NCBI RefSeq assembly: GCF_900543425.1
Contig: NZ_UQRQ01000038.1
Span: 1 to 18,528 of the forward strand
Origin: an uncultured Sanguibacteroides sp.
Lineage (GTDB): Bacteria > Bacteroidota > Bacteroidia > Bacteroidales > Marinifilaceae
Direction of reading: 5' to 3'
DNA: 18,528 nt
Position 1 is the first letter of the stretch, and each line of letters starts with the position of its first letter. Below are positions 1-7,176 of this stretch, in pieces. The notes under the pieces are model-generated. The model was not told where the DNA came from. It searched no databases and worked only from the letters and a program-made list of their open reading frames with translations. The translations under genes and the position numbers were made by a program.

Positions 1-151
1 CGAGAAACTTCCTTAAGTCCTCTTCAATGAGTGGATCGGTATATTTCCTGTGAATATCATCGCCAAATGCATATTGCCAATGTACCTCGCGGAGGAGCTC
101 GATGGTTGCTTCCTCGAATTGACTTTCATAATATTTCCCTTTGTTTGTCAT
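1..151 (-). CDS. hsdR: Type I restriction enzyme R subunit (HsdR), N-terminal fragment cut by the window edge
   Basis: Reading leftwards from an ATG at 151, 50 codons are open to the window edge, beginning MTNKGKYYESQFEEATIELL and continuing with a segment rich in Trp, Tyr and Asp typical of the start of HsdR proteins. In type I systems HsdR is the ATP-dependent translocase and endonuclease that joins HsdM and HsdS to cut unmethylated DNA. The start lies 12 bp behind the hsdS stop codon, so it should be co-transcribed and comes last in the operon. The nuclease and helicase motifs lie outside the window, so the assignment rests on the N-terminal sequence style and on position after hsdM and hsdS. 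Confidence 0.75.
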   Translation of the reverse strand, partial: MTNKGKYYESQFEEATIELLREVHWQYAFGDDIHRKYTDPLIEEDLRKFL

Positions 152-163
152 AATCGTTGCTGT

Positions 164-1279
164 TTAAGAATGTATGACATGTTGAAGCAATGCCGGACAA
201 ACTTCGCGTGAAAGTCTGTCAGCTTCTTCTGCTATTTGCTTTGCTTCATTTGCGCACTTATAAATATTGGCGATTGCACGCTGAATTTCAATGGGTGGTA
301 GAGGAATGGCAAAACGTATCATATCTTCCCAAGTAAATGTCTCTCGAGCACTTCCCCATGAATTAAAACGAACATAACGATCAGTCTCTGCTCTTCGAAA
401 TATTAAATGTAAATAATCTGCTAACAAATACTTCTCGTCTGTTTCAAAAACTTCGTTTACCGAAGTAACAACAATCGGGAAACCTAAATGATTGATAGCT
501 GCACAAAGACATTTTTCGTTCCCTGTCGTTTGGACAAAACTTATTTGATTTTTTCTTACTATTTTATAATTTGAAAGGTTGTTTTTGTCGACCTTAGCGT
601 TTGTTTCATTAAAGTACTTTGAAACAGAAACACTTCTAACTTCTTTAATCTGGTTGTTAGAATTTCTTTCATCTATGCGATGAATATACAACCCGATTTC
701 TTGCTTCGGATATTTATGCTTCAATTCCTGGATATAACTTTGGCAGACTTGCATAAGCGGAGCAGCCTTAGCCTCGTTTTGTTCTTTGATTTCCCGGAAT
801 GCTTTCCATACATTCACCACTTTCTGTTGTTCGTCAGGAGATGGCAACGGAATAAGCAATTCGCTCAATTTATTTAGGTTGTATTCTGCTCTTTGACTAC
901 CAAAGTTGTCGTAATCTACATATCTGTAAAATTCATTTCGTCTAAGATAGAGAGTTAAAAACTCTGCAGATAACACTGATTGGTGTTCTTTCTTTATATG
1001 AAATACTTGATATAGATGAGAGACAATACACATTCCTCCTGTTCTATAAGCCAGAGAACCGATATTTAACCTTGATGGGTTATAAACAATATCACCATGT
1101 CTAGCAACTTTATAAGGTTTCAAATTGATATTATTAGTAAGAGCTTTAGTCGGCTGGAATTCACCATCACTATTCACCCCTTCAATCAAATCAACACCAT
1201 ATTTAAGTGAAGAGTTATTTTCACGTCTTGGAGAAATATAATCTCCGAGCCTAACCCATTTTACATTACTCGCTCCCAT
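164..1279 (-). CDS. hsdS: Type I restriction-modification specificity subunit (HsdS)
   Basis: A 371-residue protein, slightly short for HsdS, with the expected two-fold layout: a first target-recognition domain (about residues 5-155) closed by IPLPSPDEQQKVV near 143, a helical spacer (about 156-195), a second target-recognition domain (about 195-340) closed by IPLPPIEIQRAIA near 325, and a C-terminal helical arm. Each half also carries a similar core: RHGDIVYNPSRLNIGSLAYR at 60-79 and VRKNQISFVQ at 241-250. HsdS chooses the bipartite DNA target for both methylation and cleavage. The start is fixed by a GGAGGAG ribosome-binding site just upstream, inside the end of the DUF1016 gene, whose stop is 1 bp away. 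The recognition sequence cannot be read from the protein. No invertase or silent hsdS cassette is visible in this window. Confidence 0.9.
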   Translation of the reverse strand: MGASNVKWVRLGDYISPRRENNSSLKYGVDLIEGVNSDGEFQPTKALTNNINLKPYKVARHGDIVYNPSRLNIGSLAYRTGGMCIVSHLYQVFHIKKEHQSVLSAEFLTLYLRRNEFYRYVDYDNFGSQRAEYNLNKLSELLIPLPSPDEQQKVVNVWKAFREIKEQNEAKAAPLMQVCQSYIQELKHKYPKQEIGLYIHRIDERNSNNQIKEVRSVSVSKYFNETNAKVDKNNLSNYKIVRKNQISFVQTTGNEKCLCAAINHLGFPIVVTSVNEVFETDEKYLLADYLHLIFRRAETDRYVRFNSWGSARETFTWEDMIRFAIPLPPIEIQRAIANIYKCANEAKQIAEEADRLSREVCPALLQHVIHS

Positions 1280-1280
1280 A

Positions 1281-2324
1281 TCACTCCTCCATTCCGTGTT
1301 GTTCCAAGAAGAAACGTTTTTGCTGTTCTATCTCCCTGCTCAACTCTTCTTCCGTTGGCATATAGGCCATATATTTGGCTGCAAAAAGTTGCTCGCTACC
1401 GTTAAGGACGGAGTATTTTGCCATCACCTTGTCCGTTTCGGTACAGAGCAGTATGCCTATTGTCGGGTTATCACTCTCATCTTTTACAAGGTCGTCATAC
1501 ATTCGTACGTACATATCCAATTGCCCCACATCTGCATGTGTCAGAGGATGTGTTTTCAATTCAAACAGCACGTAACGTTTGAGCTTGATGTTATAGAACA
1601 CGAGGTCAATGTAAAAATCACCTGTGTCTGTTGATATATGTTTCTGCCTGTCGACAAAAGCGAAACCGCGCCCCAATTCCATGATAAATTGTTGCAGATG
1701 ATCTATTAAGGCTTGCTCCAACTCGCTCTCATCATATTTGCTGTCCTTGCGAAAACCTAAAAACTCGGCAACCACCGGACTCTTTATATACTCCAATGGA
1801 TCATTGGCTTCAATATCGGGGGCTGGCAATGCCAGCCCTTCCCTTACACAAGCCATACGGCGGCCATAGTATTGTGTACCGATGTTGCGATTGAGTGTCC
1901 TCACACTCCACATCTGTTCCGATACCTCTTTTACATACCACTCTCTGGCCTTAGGGTCTGCAACCTGTATAATCGAGCGGAAGTGCGACCATGTCAGATT
2001 GTGAACACGCGTGTTCACAATCTCCAAATCATTAAAACACAGGTAAAATTGGCGGAAGTAATCCAAATTGCGTTTACTGAATGTACTACCGTATTTAGGT
2101 ACCAGTTGCTCTGCTAATGTTTTAATCAACCGGGTGCCATACTGCGCACGAACTTCTCCATGCTGTTCTTCTTCCACTATTCGCCGCCCAATGTGCCAAT
2201 AGGTAAGTACAGCAATCTGATTAGCTGCCGCATATGCCTGTTGACGGCCTTGTTCAATGATACTCCGGATATCAGAAACCAGTTTATCAGTTGTCATACC
2301 ATGTTGCAGCTTATTCTTTTCCAT
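1281..2324 (-). CDS. DUF1016/YhcG-family PD-(D/E)XK nuclease-domain protein embedded in the RM operon
   Basis: A 347-residue protein of the DUF1016 (YhcG) family. The N-terminal part (about 10-160) is the helical DUF1016_N region, including YWHIGRRIVEEEQ near 42-54 and TFSKRNLDYFRQFY near 81-94. The C-terminal part (about 175-340) is a PD-(D/E)XK nuclease fold with the visible core FYIDLVFYN (Asp240) followed by FELKT (Glu255, Lys257), so the catalytic residues look intact. The gene starts inside the 3' end of hsdM (14-bp overlap) and stops 1 bp before hsdS, indicating translational coupling. Family members are often found in or beside type I RM operons. Their biochemical role is not firmly established, and nuclease activity here is inference from the motif. 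An in-frame ATG at codon 10 is an alternative start. Confidence 0.88.
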   Translation of the reverse strand: MEKNKLQHGMTTDKLVSDIRSIIEQGRQQAYAAANQIAVLTYWHIGRRIVEEEQHGEVRAQYGTRLIKTLAEQLVPKYGSTFSKRNLDYFRQFYLCFNDLEIVNTRVHNLTWSHFRSIIQVADPKAREWYVKEVSEQMWSVRTLNRNIGTQYYGRRMACVREGLALPAPDIEANDPLEYIKSPVVAEFLGFRKDSKYDESELEQALIDHLQQFIMELGRGFAFVDRQKHISTDTGDFYIDLVFYNIKLKRYVLFELKTHPLTHADVGQLDMYVRMYDDLVKDESDNPTIGILLCTETDKVMAKYSVLNGSEQLFAAKYMAYMPTEEELSREIEQQKRFFLEQHGMEE

Positions 2325-3900
2325 AACCTAAAACTTTGAAAGCGTTTATAAGTTCCGTTTCGTTTGCATCCCATCTTTTCTTCAATTCATCAAATTTACA
2401 ACTCATTTCTGAAAGGGCAGACTTATAGTCTATTTCCGTATCACGGTCTATAAATTCAATGTATCTGGATGGCACGAGAGAATATCCCTTTTCTTGAATT
2501 TCGTTACGATGTGCAGCATAGTATAATTCCGGCTCGGCATACTCGGCAAAATTCTCGGTTTGCCAATCGAGGTATATTTGACGCACTCTGTCTATTTCTG
2601 TTTCCGACAAGCGGACGTATTTCTTTTCATATATGTTATTGTTCCATGTCCGCAAGTCAATGAAAAGAATTTCACCTGTACGGTTGCGAAGTTGTCTGCC
2701 ATGCCATGGACCGCCTTTCTTGTCGTTGTTTAAAATCCAAAGGGTGACGGATATATCGGTAGAATAGAACATATTTCGCGGCAAAACGATAATAGCTTCT
2801 ACTTTGTCGCTTTCGATTAGCTGTTTGCGTATTCCCTGCGTATCACTATCATCCAAAGCACCATTGGCAAGCAGGAATCCTGCGATTCCACGACTGACAT
2901 TCAATTTGTTTAGGATATGAAGAATCCACGCATAGTTGGCATTGCTGGTAGGAGGGATGCCATAGCCTTGCCATCGGGGATCAGTCTCAAAACCTCCGTA
3001 TTCGGCATATTTTTTCAAATTGAACGGCGGGTTCGCCATGATATAATCAAACTTGAGTTCCTTATGCTGGTCATCGGAGAATGTGGACACGGCTCTATCG
3101 CCCAAATGGTAAGAGATACCTCGGATAGCCAGATTCATCTTTGCAAGACGATAGGTTGCCGGTTCTGATTCCTGCCCATACACATTGACGGCTTTCGTGT
3201 TTCCACCGTGGGCCTCTATGAACTTTGCAGCTTGAACAAACATACCTCCAGAACCACAACAAGGGTCATAGACTGTCCCATCAAAAGGCTCAATAAGTGA
3301 TGCGATAAGCTCTACGATAGAATGTGGTGTATAAAATTCTCCTTCCTCTTTGTCTGCGTTTATGGAAAAAGCCTGCAAAAAATACTCATATACACGTCCT
3401 ATGAGGTCGTGATCATTAAATTTCTGTGGGTCTATCTTGTTTATCTCATCCACTACGCTTTTCAGAACTCCCGGTTCAAGGGCTGTTTTCGTAAAAATCT
3501 GCTGCGGAAGGGCATTTTTCAATTTAGGTTCGTTGTCATCCAAAGTCTTTATGGCCGTATCGAAAGCGATAGCCATGCCGGTAGGTAATGTGAGAATCAG
3601 TTTGTCCCAAAATGTTTCATCTGTCAGGAAAAACACTCCGTCCTGCATATATTGATTGGGACGAGAAAGTTGCAACTCAATGAAATCCGTATCATTAATG
3701 CCTTGAACTTCCACTATCTCATGCCTAATTTTCTCTTTTTGCTGTTTGAACCGTTCTCCTATGAATTTCAGGAATACAAGGGTCAACAGCAAGTCGCGCT
3801 TATCTGTCATAGCCGCACGCCCACGCAGACTGTTACGACAGTTGAAAAGTATTGTTTCAAGAGTCTCTTCCTTTACCGGTTTATTCTGTTTCTTAGCCAT
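2311..3900 (-). CDS. hsdM: Type I restriction-modification DNA methyltransferase subunit (HsdM)
   Basis: A 529-residue N6-adenine methyltransferase subunit that methylates the recognised site using S-adenosylmethionine and forms the HsdM2HsdS core. The N-terminal helical HsdM_N region spans about 10-150, EFYTP is at 188-192, SAM-binding motif I (DPCCGSGGMF) is at 212-221, and catalytic motif IV (NPPF) is at 290-293, the form expected for gamma-class adenine methylases. Length is normal for HsdM and no damage is seen. It starts 1 bp behind the reconstructed end of the DUF2971 gene and overlaps the DUF1016 gene by 14 bp, so it sits in the centre of the operon. Confidence 0.95.
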   Translation of the reverse strand: MAKKQNKPVKEETLETILFNCRNSLRGRAAMTDKRDLLLTLVFLKFIGERFKQQKEKIRHEIVEVQGINDTDFIELQLSRPNQYMQDGVFFLTDETFWDKLILTLPTGMAIAFDTAIKTLDDNEPKLKNALPQQIFTKTALEPGVLKSVVDEINKIDPQKFNDHDLIGRVYEYFLQAFSINADKEEGEFYTPHSIVELIASLIEPFDGTVYDPCCGSGGMFVQAAKFIEAHGGNTKAVNVYGQESEPATYRLAKMNLAIRGISYHLGDRAVSTFSDDQHKELKFDYIMANPPFNLKKYAEYGGFETDPRWQGYGIPPTSNANYAWILHILNKLNVSRGIAGFLLANGALDDSDTQGIRKQLIESDKVEAIIVLPRNMFYSTDISVTLWILNNDKKGGPWHGRQLRNRTGEILFIDLRTWNNNIYEKKYVRLSETEIDRVRQIYLDWQTENFAEYAEPELYYAAHRNEIQEKGYSLVPSRYIEFIDRDTEIDYKSALSEMSCKFDELKKRWDANETELINAFKVLGYGKE

Positions 3901-3901
3901 T

Positions 3902-4054
3902 TTATTTTATCAATTCAGTATTCAACTTAAAAGCATTTGCATCAATCACCATTTGGTAAATCTTAATGTCAGGATTAAGTTTCCGTGCAACGCTTATTAT
4001 TTTTGATTTCTCATCTGTATCCATATTGATTCCCAAATAGACCGACTCAAAGCA
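3902..4054 (-). pseudogene. Out-of-frame C-terminal tail of the DUF2971 gene
   Basis: In the frame shifted by one base relative to the upstream DUF2971 reading frame, 50 codons are open up to a stop 1 bp before the hsdM ATG. They begin CFESVYLGINMDTDEKS, continue through a KLNPDIKIYQM segment and end NTELIK. Joined to the GGG at residues 202-204 of the upstream frame this gives the smooth join IGGG-CFESVYLGIN, which has the style of DUF2971 C-termini, and a 254-residue protein. The join lies in a GGAGGAGGTGC stretch (about 4052-4062), where one missing base (for example a second T) explains the break. It may be a real mutation, a sequencing or assembly error, or recoding. No classic slippery heptamer is seen. 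Confidence 0.7.
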
Positions 4055-4665
4055 CCTCCTCCGATTTTAGGGAAAGCCCGAACTTCTTTCCAATCAATCG
4101 GCCCCTTATCATCATTTTGCCCCGGCAATAAACTCATATATGTCGGCCAAGGGTCTAAAATAAAAAGTCTTACCTCTTGTTCATGTTCCCAAGCCTTTGC
4201 TTTTGTGGACAACTGATAATGGAAAAAATCTTTTGCATCCCTGAAATAATCAGGCTTCTCTACAATATCCTTGTATTGCACTTCCACCTCAGAACAACCA
4301 ATCATGACTGTTCCTTGTATTCTCGAAAGATACTTTTGGGCTTTCTCCATATCCAAACCAATACAGATACCTTTATGTTTGCTATAATAGCTCCACATCA
4401 AGATTGAATCATATATTTTGGAAAGGCTACATATCCACACCTCTTCTCTGGTTCTACGAAATGGATCTCTTCTTAATTCTTCGATTATTTCCGGAGTCCA
4501 TCCTCCACACGCTTCCTTCGGAACATTGGAGAAATCAATTAACGATGGGTGGCAATCAAACGGGTCGTTCAACTGCGTAGCATTGGTAAATTGAAGATTA
4601 CTATAATGTAGCATCATCAATCCACCAGTAAAATCAAGATATTTATATAATTTGACTGCTCCCAT
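3997..4665 (-). CDS. DUF2971-family protein, frameshifted near the C-terminus
   Basis: The open frame is 222 residues. Features typical of DUF2971 proteins are an N-terminal LYKYLDF, LQFTNATQLNDPFDC (24-38), SLSKIYDSILMWSYYSKHKGICIGLD (80-105) and KAKAWEHEQEVRLFI (155-169). DUF2971 is an uncharacterised family often seen near defence and mobile genes, and no reaction can be assigned. The last 18 residues (from about 205) are probably not native: the family-like C-terminus continues in the neighbouring frame to 3902. The gene follows the XRE gene by 7 bp and the repaired gene would end 1 bp before hsdM, so it belongs to the RM operon. Whether the truncated product works is unknown. Confidence 0.82.
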   Translation of the reverse strand: MGAVKLYKYLDFTGGLMMLHYSNLQFTNATQLNDPFDCHPSLIDFSNVPKEACGGWTPEIIEELRRDPFRRTREEVWICSLSKIYDSILMWSYYSKHKGICIGLDMEKAQKYLSRIQGTVMIGCSEVEVQYKDIVEKPDYFRDAKDFFHYQLSTKAKAWEHEQEVRLFILDPWPTYMSLLPGQNDDKGPIDWKEVRAFPKIGGGALSRSIWESIWIQMRNQK

Positions 4666-4672
4666 AAACTTA

Positions 4673-4876
4673 TTATTCCGTCCTTAATAAGTCATCCACG
4701 GTTACACCCAAAACTTTGGATATTTGAATTAGCGTCTCCACATTGGGTTGTGTTGTATTGGTAACCCATTTGGAGATTATGGCAGGATCTTTATCCAATT
4801 GTTCCGAAAGCCATTTATTGCTCTTATTTTTCTCTGCGAGAACGACTTTGATTCGGTTCAGTAATTTACGTTCCAT
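4673..4876 (-). CDS. Small XRE/Cro-type helix-turn-helix regulator
   Basis: A 67-residue one-domain DNA-binding protein of the HTH_3/XRE class: NRIKVVLAEKNKSNKWLSEQ (7-26) supplies the first helices, DPAIISKWVTNTTQPNVETL (30-49) the recognition helix region, and ISKVLGVTVDDLL the end of the bundle. The ATG at 4876 is preferred: the frame extends to a TTG at 4903, but that codon overlaps a promoter -7-like element at 4901-4908 and would lie upstream of the likely transcript start. It is the first gene of the RM operon and may control its expression, as C-type regulators do in other RM systems. That role is inferred from position and fold only. Confidence 0.85.
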   Translation of the reverse strand: MERKLLNRIKVVLAEKNKSNKWLSEQLDKDPAIISKWVTNTTQPNVETLIQISKVLGVTVDDLLRTE

Positions 4877-4900
4877 ATTCGTATGTCTATCCAATGTGAC

Positions 4901-4908
4901 CAAAGGTA
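4901..4908 (-). promoter_or_regulatory. Possible -7 element of the RM operon promoter
   Basis: On the minus strand this reads TACCTTTG, matching the Bacteroides -7 consensus TAnnTTTG, about 25 bases before the ATG of the XRE gene. No good TTTG -33 element is found at 19-21 bases, so the call is tentative. Confidence 0.35.
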
Positions 4909-5171
4909 CAAATTATCTATGAATATATTTGATGTTATAGGTTATATATTGCGGACAAAGCACAAAAAAGTGACTAAAACATCAATTTTGGCCACACAAG
5001 TTTATGATCCCTACTCTTTAGAGGGGGATGATAAAATCCATTTTACCCTAATATACAGGAACGATTATTTTGAATATTATATCTTTTGTGGGAACTATAC
5101 GGTATCAAATCTATAAGAGAATGATATATAATGACTATATATCAGATTGATACAAAATATATTTCGGTTCA

Positions 5172-5249
5172 AGCGTGGGAACTGTTAGAATTATCTGTTT
5201 TAGAGGTTCTGGTAAACCTGTGGTACAAGATAAAACGACACCCCACGCT
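5172..5249. repeat. Nested inverted repeats (AGCGTGGG / CCCACGCT around AGGTT / AACCT)
   Basis: AGCGTGGG at 5172-5179 is the exact reverse complement of CCCACGCT at 5242-5249. Inside the 62-bp interval AGGTT (5214-5218) and AACCT (5225-5229) form a second small stem. As RNA from the minus strand this could fold as a long-range stem with an inner hairpin. It lies about 150-225 bases downstream of the minus-strand promoter at 5403-5433, so it may belong to a small transcript. Confidence 0.4.
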
Positions 5250-5402
5250 AAACCTATATACGTTTTCATATATACGGAAAGCATGAACGTTTGTATCGCT
5301 AATCCCCGTACCACTTGAAATATACCAGATTTCTAAAAACGGGATAAAGCTAAACGCTTTCATAACTAAAATGTTTGTTGTTCGGTATTCCTGACAACGC
5401 TA

Positions 5403-5433
5403 CAAATGTAGTTAATTTTAAGCATCCAACAAA
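5403..5433 (-). promoter_or_regulatory. Consensus Bacteroides-type promoter, minus strand
   Basis: On the minus strand: TTTG (5433-5430), 19 bases, then TACATTTG (5410-5403). This is a full match to the TTTG-N19-21-TAnnTTTG form used by the primary Bacteroides sigma factor. Transcription would start near 5396 and run leftwards into the structured region, where only a 64-codon frame without recognisable features (5363-5169) follows. No intact gene is found for it to serve. Confidence 0.55.
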
Positions 5434-5623
5434 CGCTCATCAGGGTGTCATGTCACAAAATTAATATAAGTTTTAATAATGTATTAAAATTTTCCATTTT
5501 CCATGATATTATTTATTATGATTTTCTTCTATTTTTGGATAGAAAAGAATACTGTTTTATGTTATTGTTACCTTGTTTTCAGGTTATTATAAACAATATA
5601 ATACGCCTATGGCGATAAGAATC

Positions 5624-5895
5624 TTAAAAGTTACGCTCTATGAATTTAGGATGATCTGTCGGGTAAAGTTCTTCGGCATGACTGTTTTTCACGTCTGCTC
5701 CGATTCGTGCTGTCAATTTGGAATCAGTTATGGTTAAGTCCGGTATTTTCTCGTGTGAGTAATATAAAGGGCTTCCTCAAAATTTTCATATAACTTTCGG
5801 AAAGCTTCCGTATTTTCTTTGGTAAAGCTTCTATGTTTATTTCCGGTTGTCTGATCATACCTTAAAAGATGCAAGTCGGGTGAATTTACGTGTTT
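5624..5895 (-). pseudogene. Decayed remnant of an unidentified gene (C-terminal part)
   Basis: Reading leftwards, one frame from about 5895 encodes SPDLHLLRYDQTTGNKHRS and continues through a protein-like TEAFRKLYENFEEALYIT segment. It breaks near 5757-5765, and the frame one base away continues HEKIPDLTITDSKLTARIG and NSHAEELYPTDHPKFIERNF to a TAA at 5624. Joined, the two halves read as a natural protein C-terminus of roughly 85-90 residues. There is no in-frame ATG, and the upstream end runs into two consecutive stop codons, so the front of the gene is gone. I do not recognise the family. Confidence 0.5.
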
Positions 5896-5996
5896 TTATT
5901 AAAACGAAACAACTACGAAAATGAAATTTAATCAAAGTTGTCTACTTGTTGGCGTTGGATATATATATAGATTGTAATAATATTTAATAATTTGTA

Positions 5997-6028
5997 GTTG
6001 ATGAGTTAAAATAATTTTGATACTTTTG
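5997..6028 (+). promoter_or_regulatory. Probable promoter of the ECF sigma gene
   Basis: TACTTTTG at 6021-6028 matches the -7 consensus TAnnTTTG, and GTTG at 5997-6000 (three of four matches to TTTG) lies 20 bases upstream. Transcription would begin near 6035, about 54 bases before the ATG at 6089. Confidence 0.5.
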
Positions 6029-6088
6029 GAAGTTCTAAAGGGGTGAACTTTGTATACTAAAAATAAAAACCGGGATTAAATACGTAAA

Positions 6089-6703
6089 ATGTTGGTAATT
6101 AAATCAAAAGGAGACGATGTCTATATCGAGGGATTGAAAAAAAGAGATCCTGAAACCTACGAAATAGTATTTAAAATGTACTATAAGGCACTTGTTTTAT
6201 TCGTGGAGAGGCATATCGGGGATCGGAATATGGCTAAGGATCTGGTTCAGGATATTTTCTTAAAATTATATGAAAGTTGTGCTTCTTTTCCAAATGAATT
6301 TAATTTAAAATCCTGGTTGTATTGTTTGGCTCGAAATGCTGCTATCGATTATTTGCGGCACTTGAAAGTAATGGATCGTAATAAGTTCCTGATGGCGGAG
6401 GCGATGCTTTATGCGGCAGATTTGGATAAATGTGTGGACGAGAAGTTGTACGCGAAGATACAAAGTGCAATTGAGACATTACCGGACCAATGCAAGCGTA
6501 TTGTTTTGATGAGTGTTGTGGAAGGAAAGAAATATTGGGAAATTTCTAATGAACTGGGGATTACGATGAATACGGTTCGAACCCAGGTTGCTCGCGGATA
6601 CAAGAAGCTGAGAGAGCAATTAAGTGACGATAATATGGCTATTTTCCTGTTAATGGGATTGTTTATGATTGCAAAGGAGCGGGAAACGGAGCAGCAGTAC
6701 TGA
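6089..6703 (+). CDS. ECF (FecI-like) RNA polymerase sigma-70 factor
   Basis: A 204-residue extracytoplasmic-function sigma factor of the Bacteroidetes type. Region 2 covers about 25-92, including MAKDLVQDIFLKLYE (48-62) for core binding and SWLYCLARNAAIDYLR (75-90) for the -10 contact. Region 4 covers about 123-176, with LPDQCKRIVLMSVVEGKKYW and the helix-turn-helix EISNELGITMNTVRTQVARG. A hydrophobic C-terminal tail (about 183-195) follows. It is expected to be held by an FecR anti-sigma factor and released when the SusC-like receptor signals. Unusually, its probable partner is not adjacent but about 3.1 kb downstream at 9835. Confidence 0.92.
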   Translation: MLVIKSKGDDVYIEGLKKRDPETYEIVFKMYYKALVLFVERHIGDRNMAKDLVQDIFLKLYESCASFPNEFNLKSWLYCLARNAAIDYLRHLKVMDRNKFLMAEAMLYAADLDKCVDEKLYAKIQSAIETLPDQCKRIVLMSVVEGKKYWEISNELGITMNTVRTQVARGYKKLREQLSDDNMAIFLLMGLFMIAKERETEQQY

Positions 6704-6735
6704 TTTTGGGGGGTAGTAAAATAGGAGCTCTCGAA

Positions 6736-6767
6736 TTTGCATAAAAGAAAAGTCCGGGTTACTTTTG
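6736..6767 (+). promoter_or_regulatory. Consensus promoter of the small lipoprotein gene
   Basis: TTTG (6736-6739), exactly 20 bases, then TACTTTTG (6760-6767): a full match to the Bacteroides primary promoter form. The transcript would start near 6774, which rules out the TTG at 6772 as translation start and supports the ATG at 6790. The gene is therefore probably expressed independently of the sigma gene. Confidence 0.65.
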
Positions 6768-6789
6768 TTCGTTGTTTAATCGAAAAATA

Positions 6790-7176
6790 ATGAAAAATAT
6801 AGTTTTTATCGGGTTAGTTGTTTTTTTAGGGATGATGATCTCTTGTAGTAAAGGGGATGATTCTCCTTATAATTCAAAAAATGTGGAGTGTGCTGTCGGT
6901 TTGTCTGAGGATACGGTTGCATTGGGGCAGTCCGTGACGGTTTCTGCAGAAATAAACCAACCCTTATCGATGTCCGTTTACGTGGAAAAGAAGGATAAGA
7001 CTCAAACTTATATAGGGAAAATAGAATCTCCTGAAGGAAGTTTGGAATGGACACCGAAACAGGAAGAAGTGGATTTGGGAGAGAATTATATTGTTGTACG
7101 TATTTATTTTTCATCGTCGCATAGTATGTCTACTTATACTCCGGTCTATATAAAAGAAGCCGTTGACGGGGATTAA
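6790..7176 (+). CDS. Small lipoprotein with an Ig-like beta domain, unknown function
   Basis: A 128-residue protein. MKNIVFIGLVVFLGMMISC is a lipoprotein signal peptide with the lipid-attachment Cys at residue 19, followed by SKGDDSPYNSK. The mature part alternates short beta-like segments (VGLSEDTVALGQSVTVSAEI, MSVYVEKKDK, NYIVVRIYF, TYTPVYIKE), suggesting a single immunoglobulin-like or bacterial adhesion-type sandwich. I do not recognise a named family. The frame can be extended to a TTG at 6772, but the promoter placement favours the ATG at 6790. It lies between the sigma gene and the MFS-kinase fusion with its own promoter, so a role with the sigma/receptor system is possible but unproven. 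The first 17 bases of the gene are identical to those at 16888 in the PKD-like gene. Confidence 0.75.
   Translation: MKNIVFIGLVVFLGMMISCSKGDDSPYNSKNVECAVGLSEDTVALGQSVTVSAEINQPLSMSVYVEKKDKTQTYIGKIESPEGSLEWTPKQEEVDLGENYIVVRIYFSSSHSMSTYTPVYIKEAVDGD

Larger units (their letters stand above)
4909..6088. other. Gene-poor spacer between the RM operon and the sigma factor
   Basis: About 1.2 kb without a recognisable intact gene. It contains the canonical minus-strand promoter at 5403-5433, a nested inverted-repeat region at 5172-5249, two adjacent hairpins near 5590-5614 (CGCC-TAT-GGCG and an AT-rich 7-bp stem) and the decayed minus-strand gene at 5624-5895. Short open frames exist (for example plus-strand 4883-5116 and 5131-5286, minus-strand 5169-5363), but none has recognisable protein character. 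The mixture of debris and structure is typical of an accessory-region boundary. Confidence 0.6.

Noticed and set aside
164..1279. Possible phase-variable hsdS with inverted repeats.
   Set aside because: No invertase gene, silent hsdS cassette or long inverted repeat was seen in the window; the sequence past hsdR is not available.
4883..5116. A 77-codon plus-strand frame divergent from the XRE gene.
   Set aside because: It overlaps the likely RM promoter, has no ribosome-binding site or recognisable protein pattern, and its composition matches chance reading of AT-rich spacer.
5131..5286. A 51-codon plus-strand frame starting MTIYQIDTKY.
   Set aside because: Short, on the opposite strand to the only clear promoter in this stretch, and no family pattern seen.
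5169..5363. A 64-codon minus-strand frame behind the orphan promoter.
   Set aside because: Placement after a promoter is suggestive, but the amino-acid sequence has no recognisable features and it covers the inverted repeats. Kept as an alternative in the findings rather than called as a gene.
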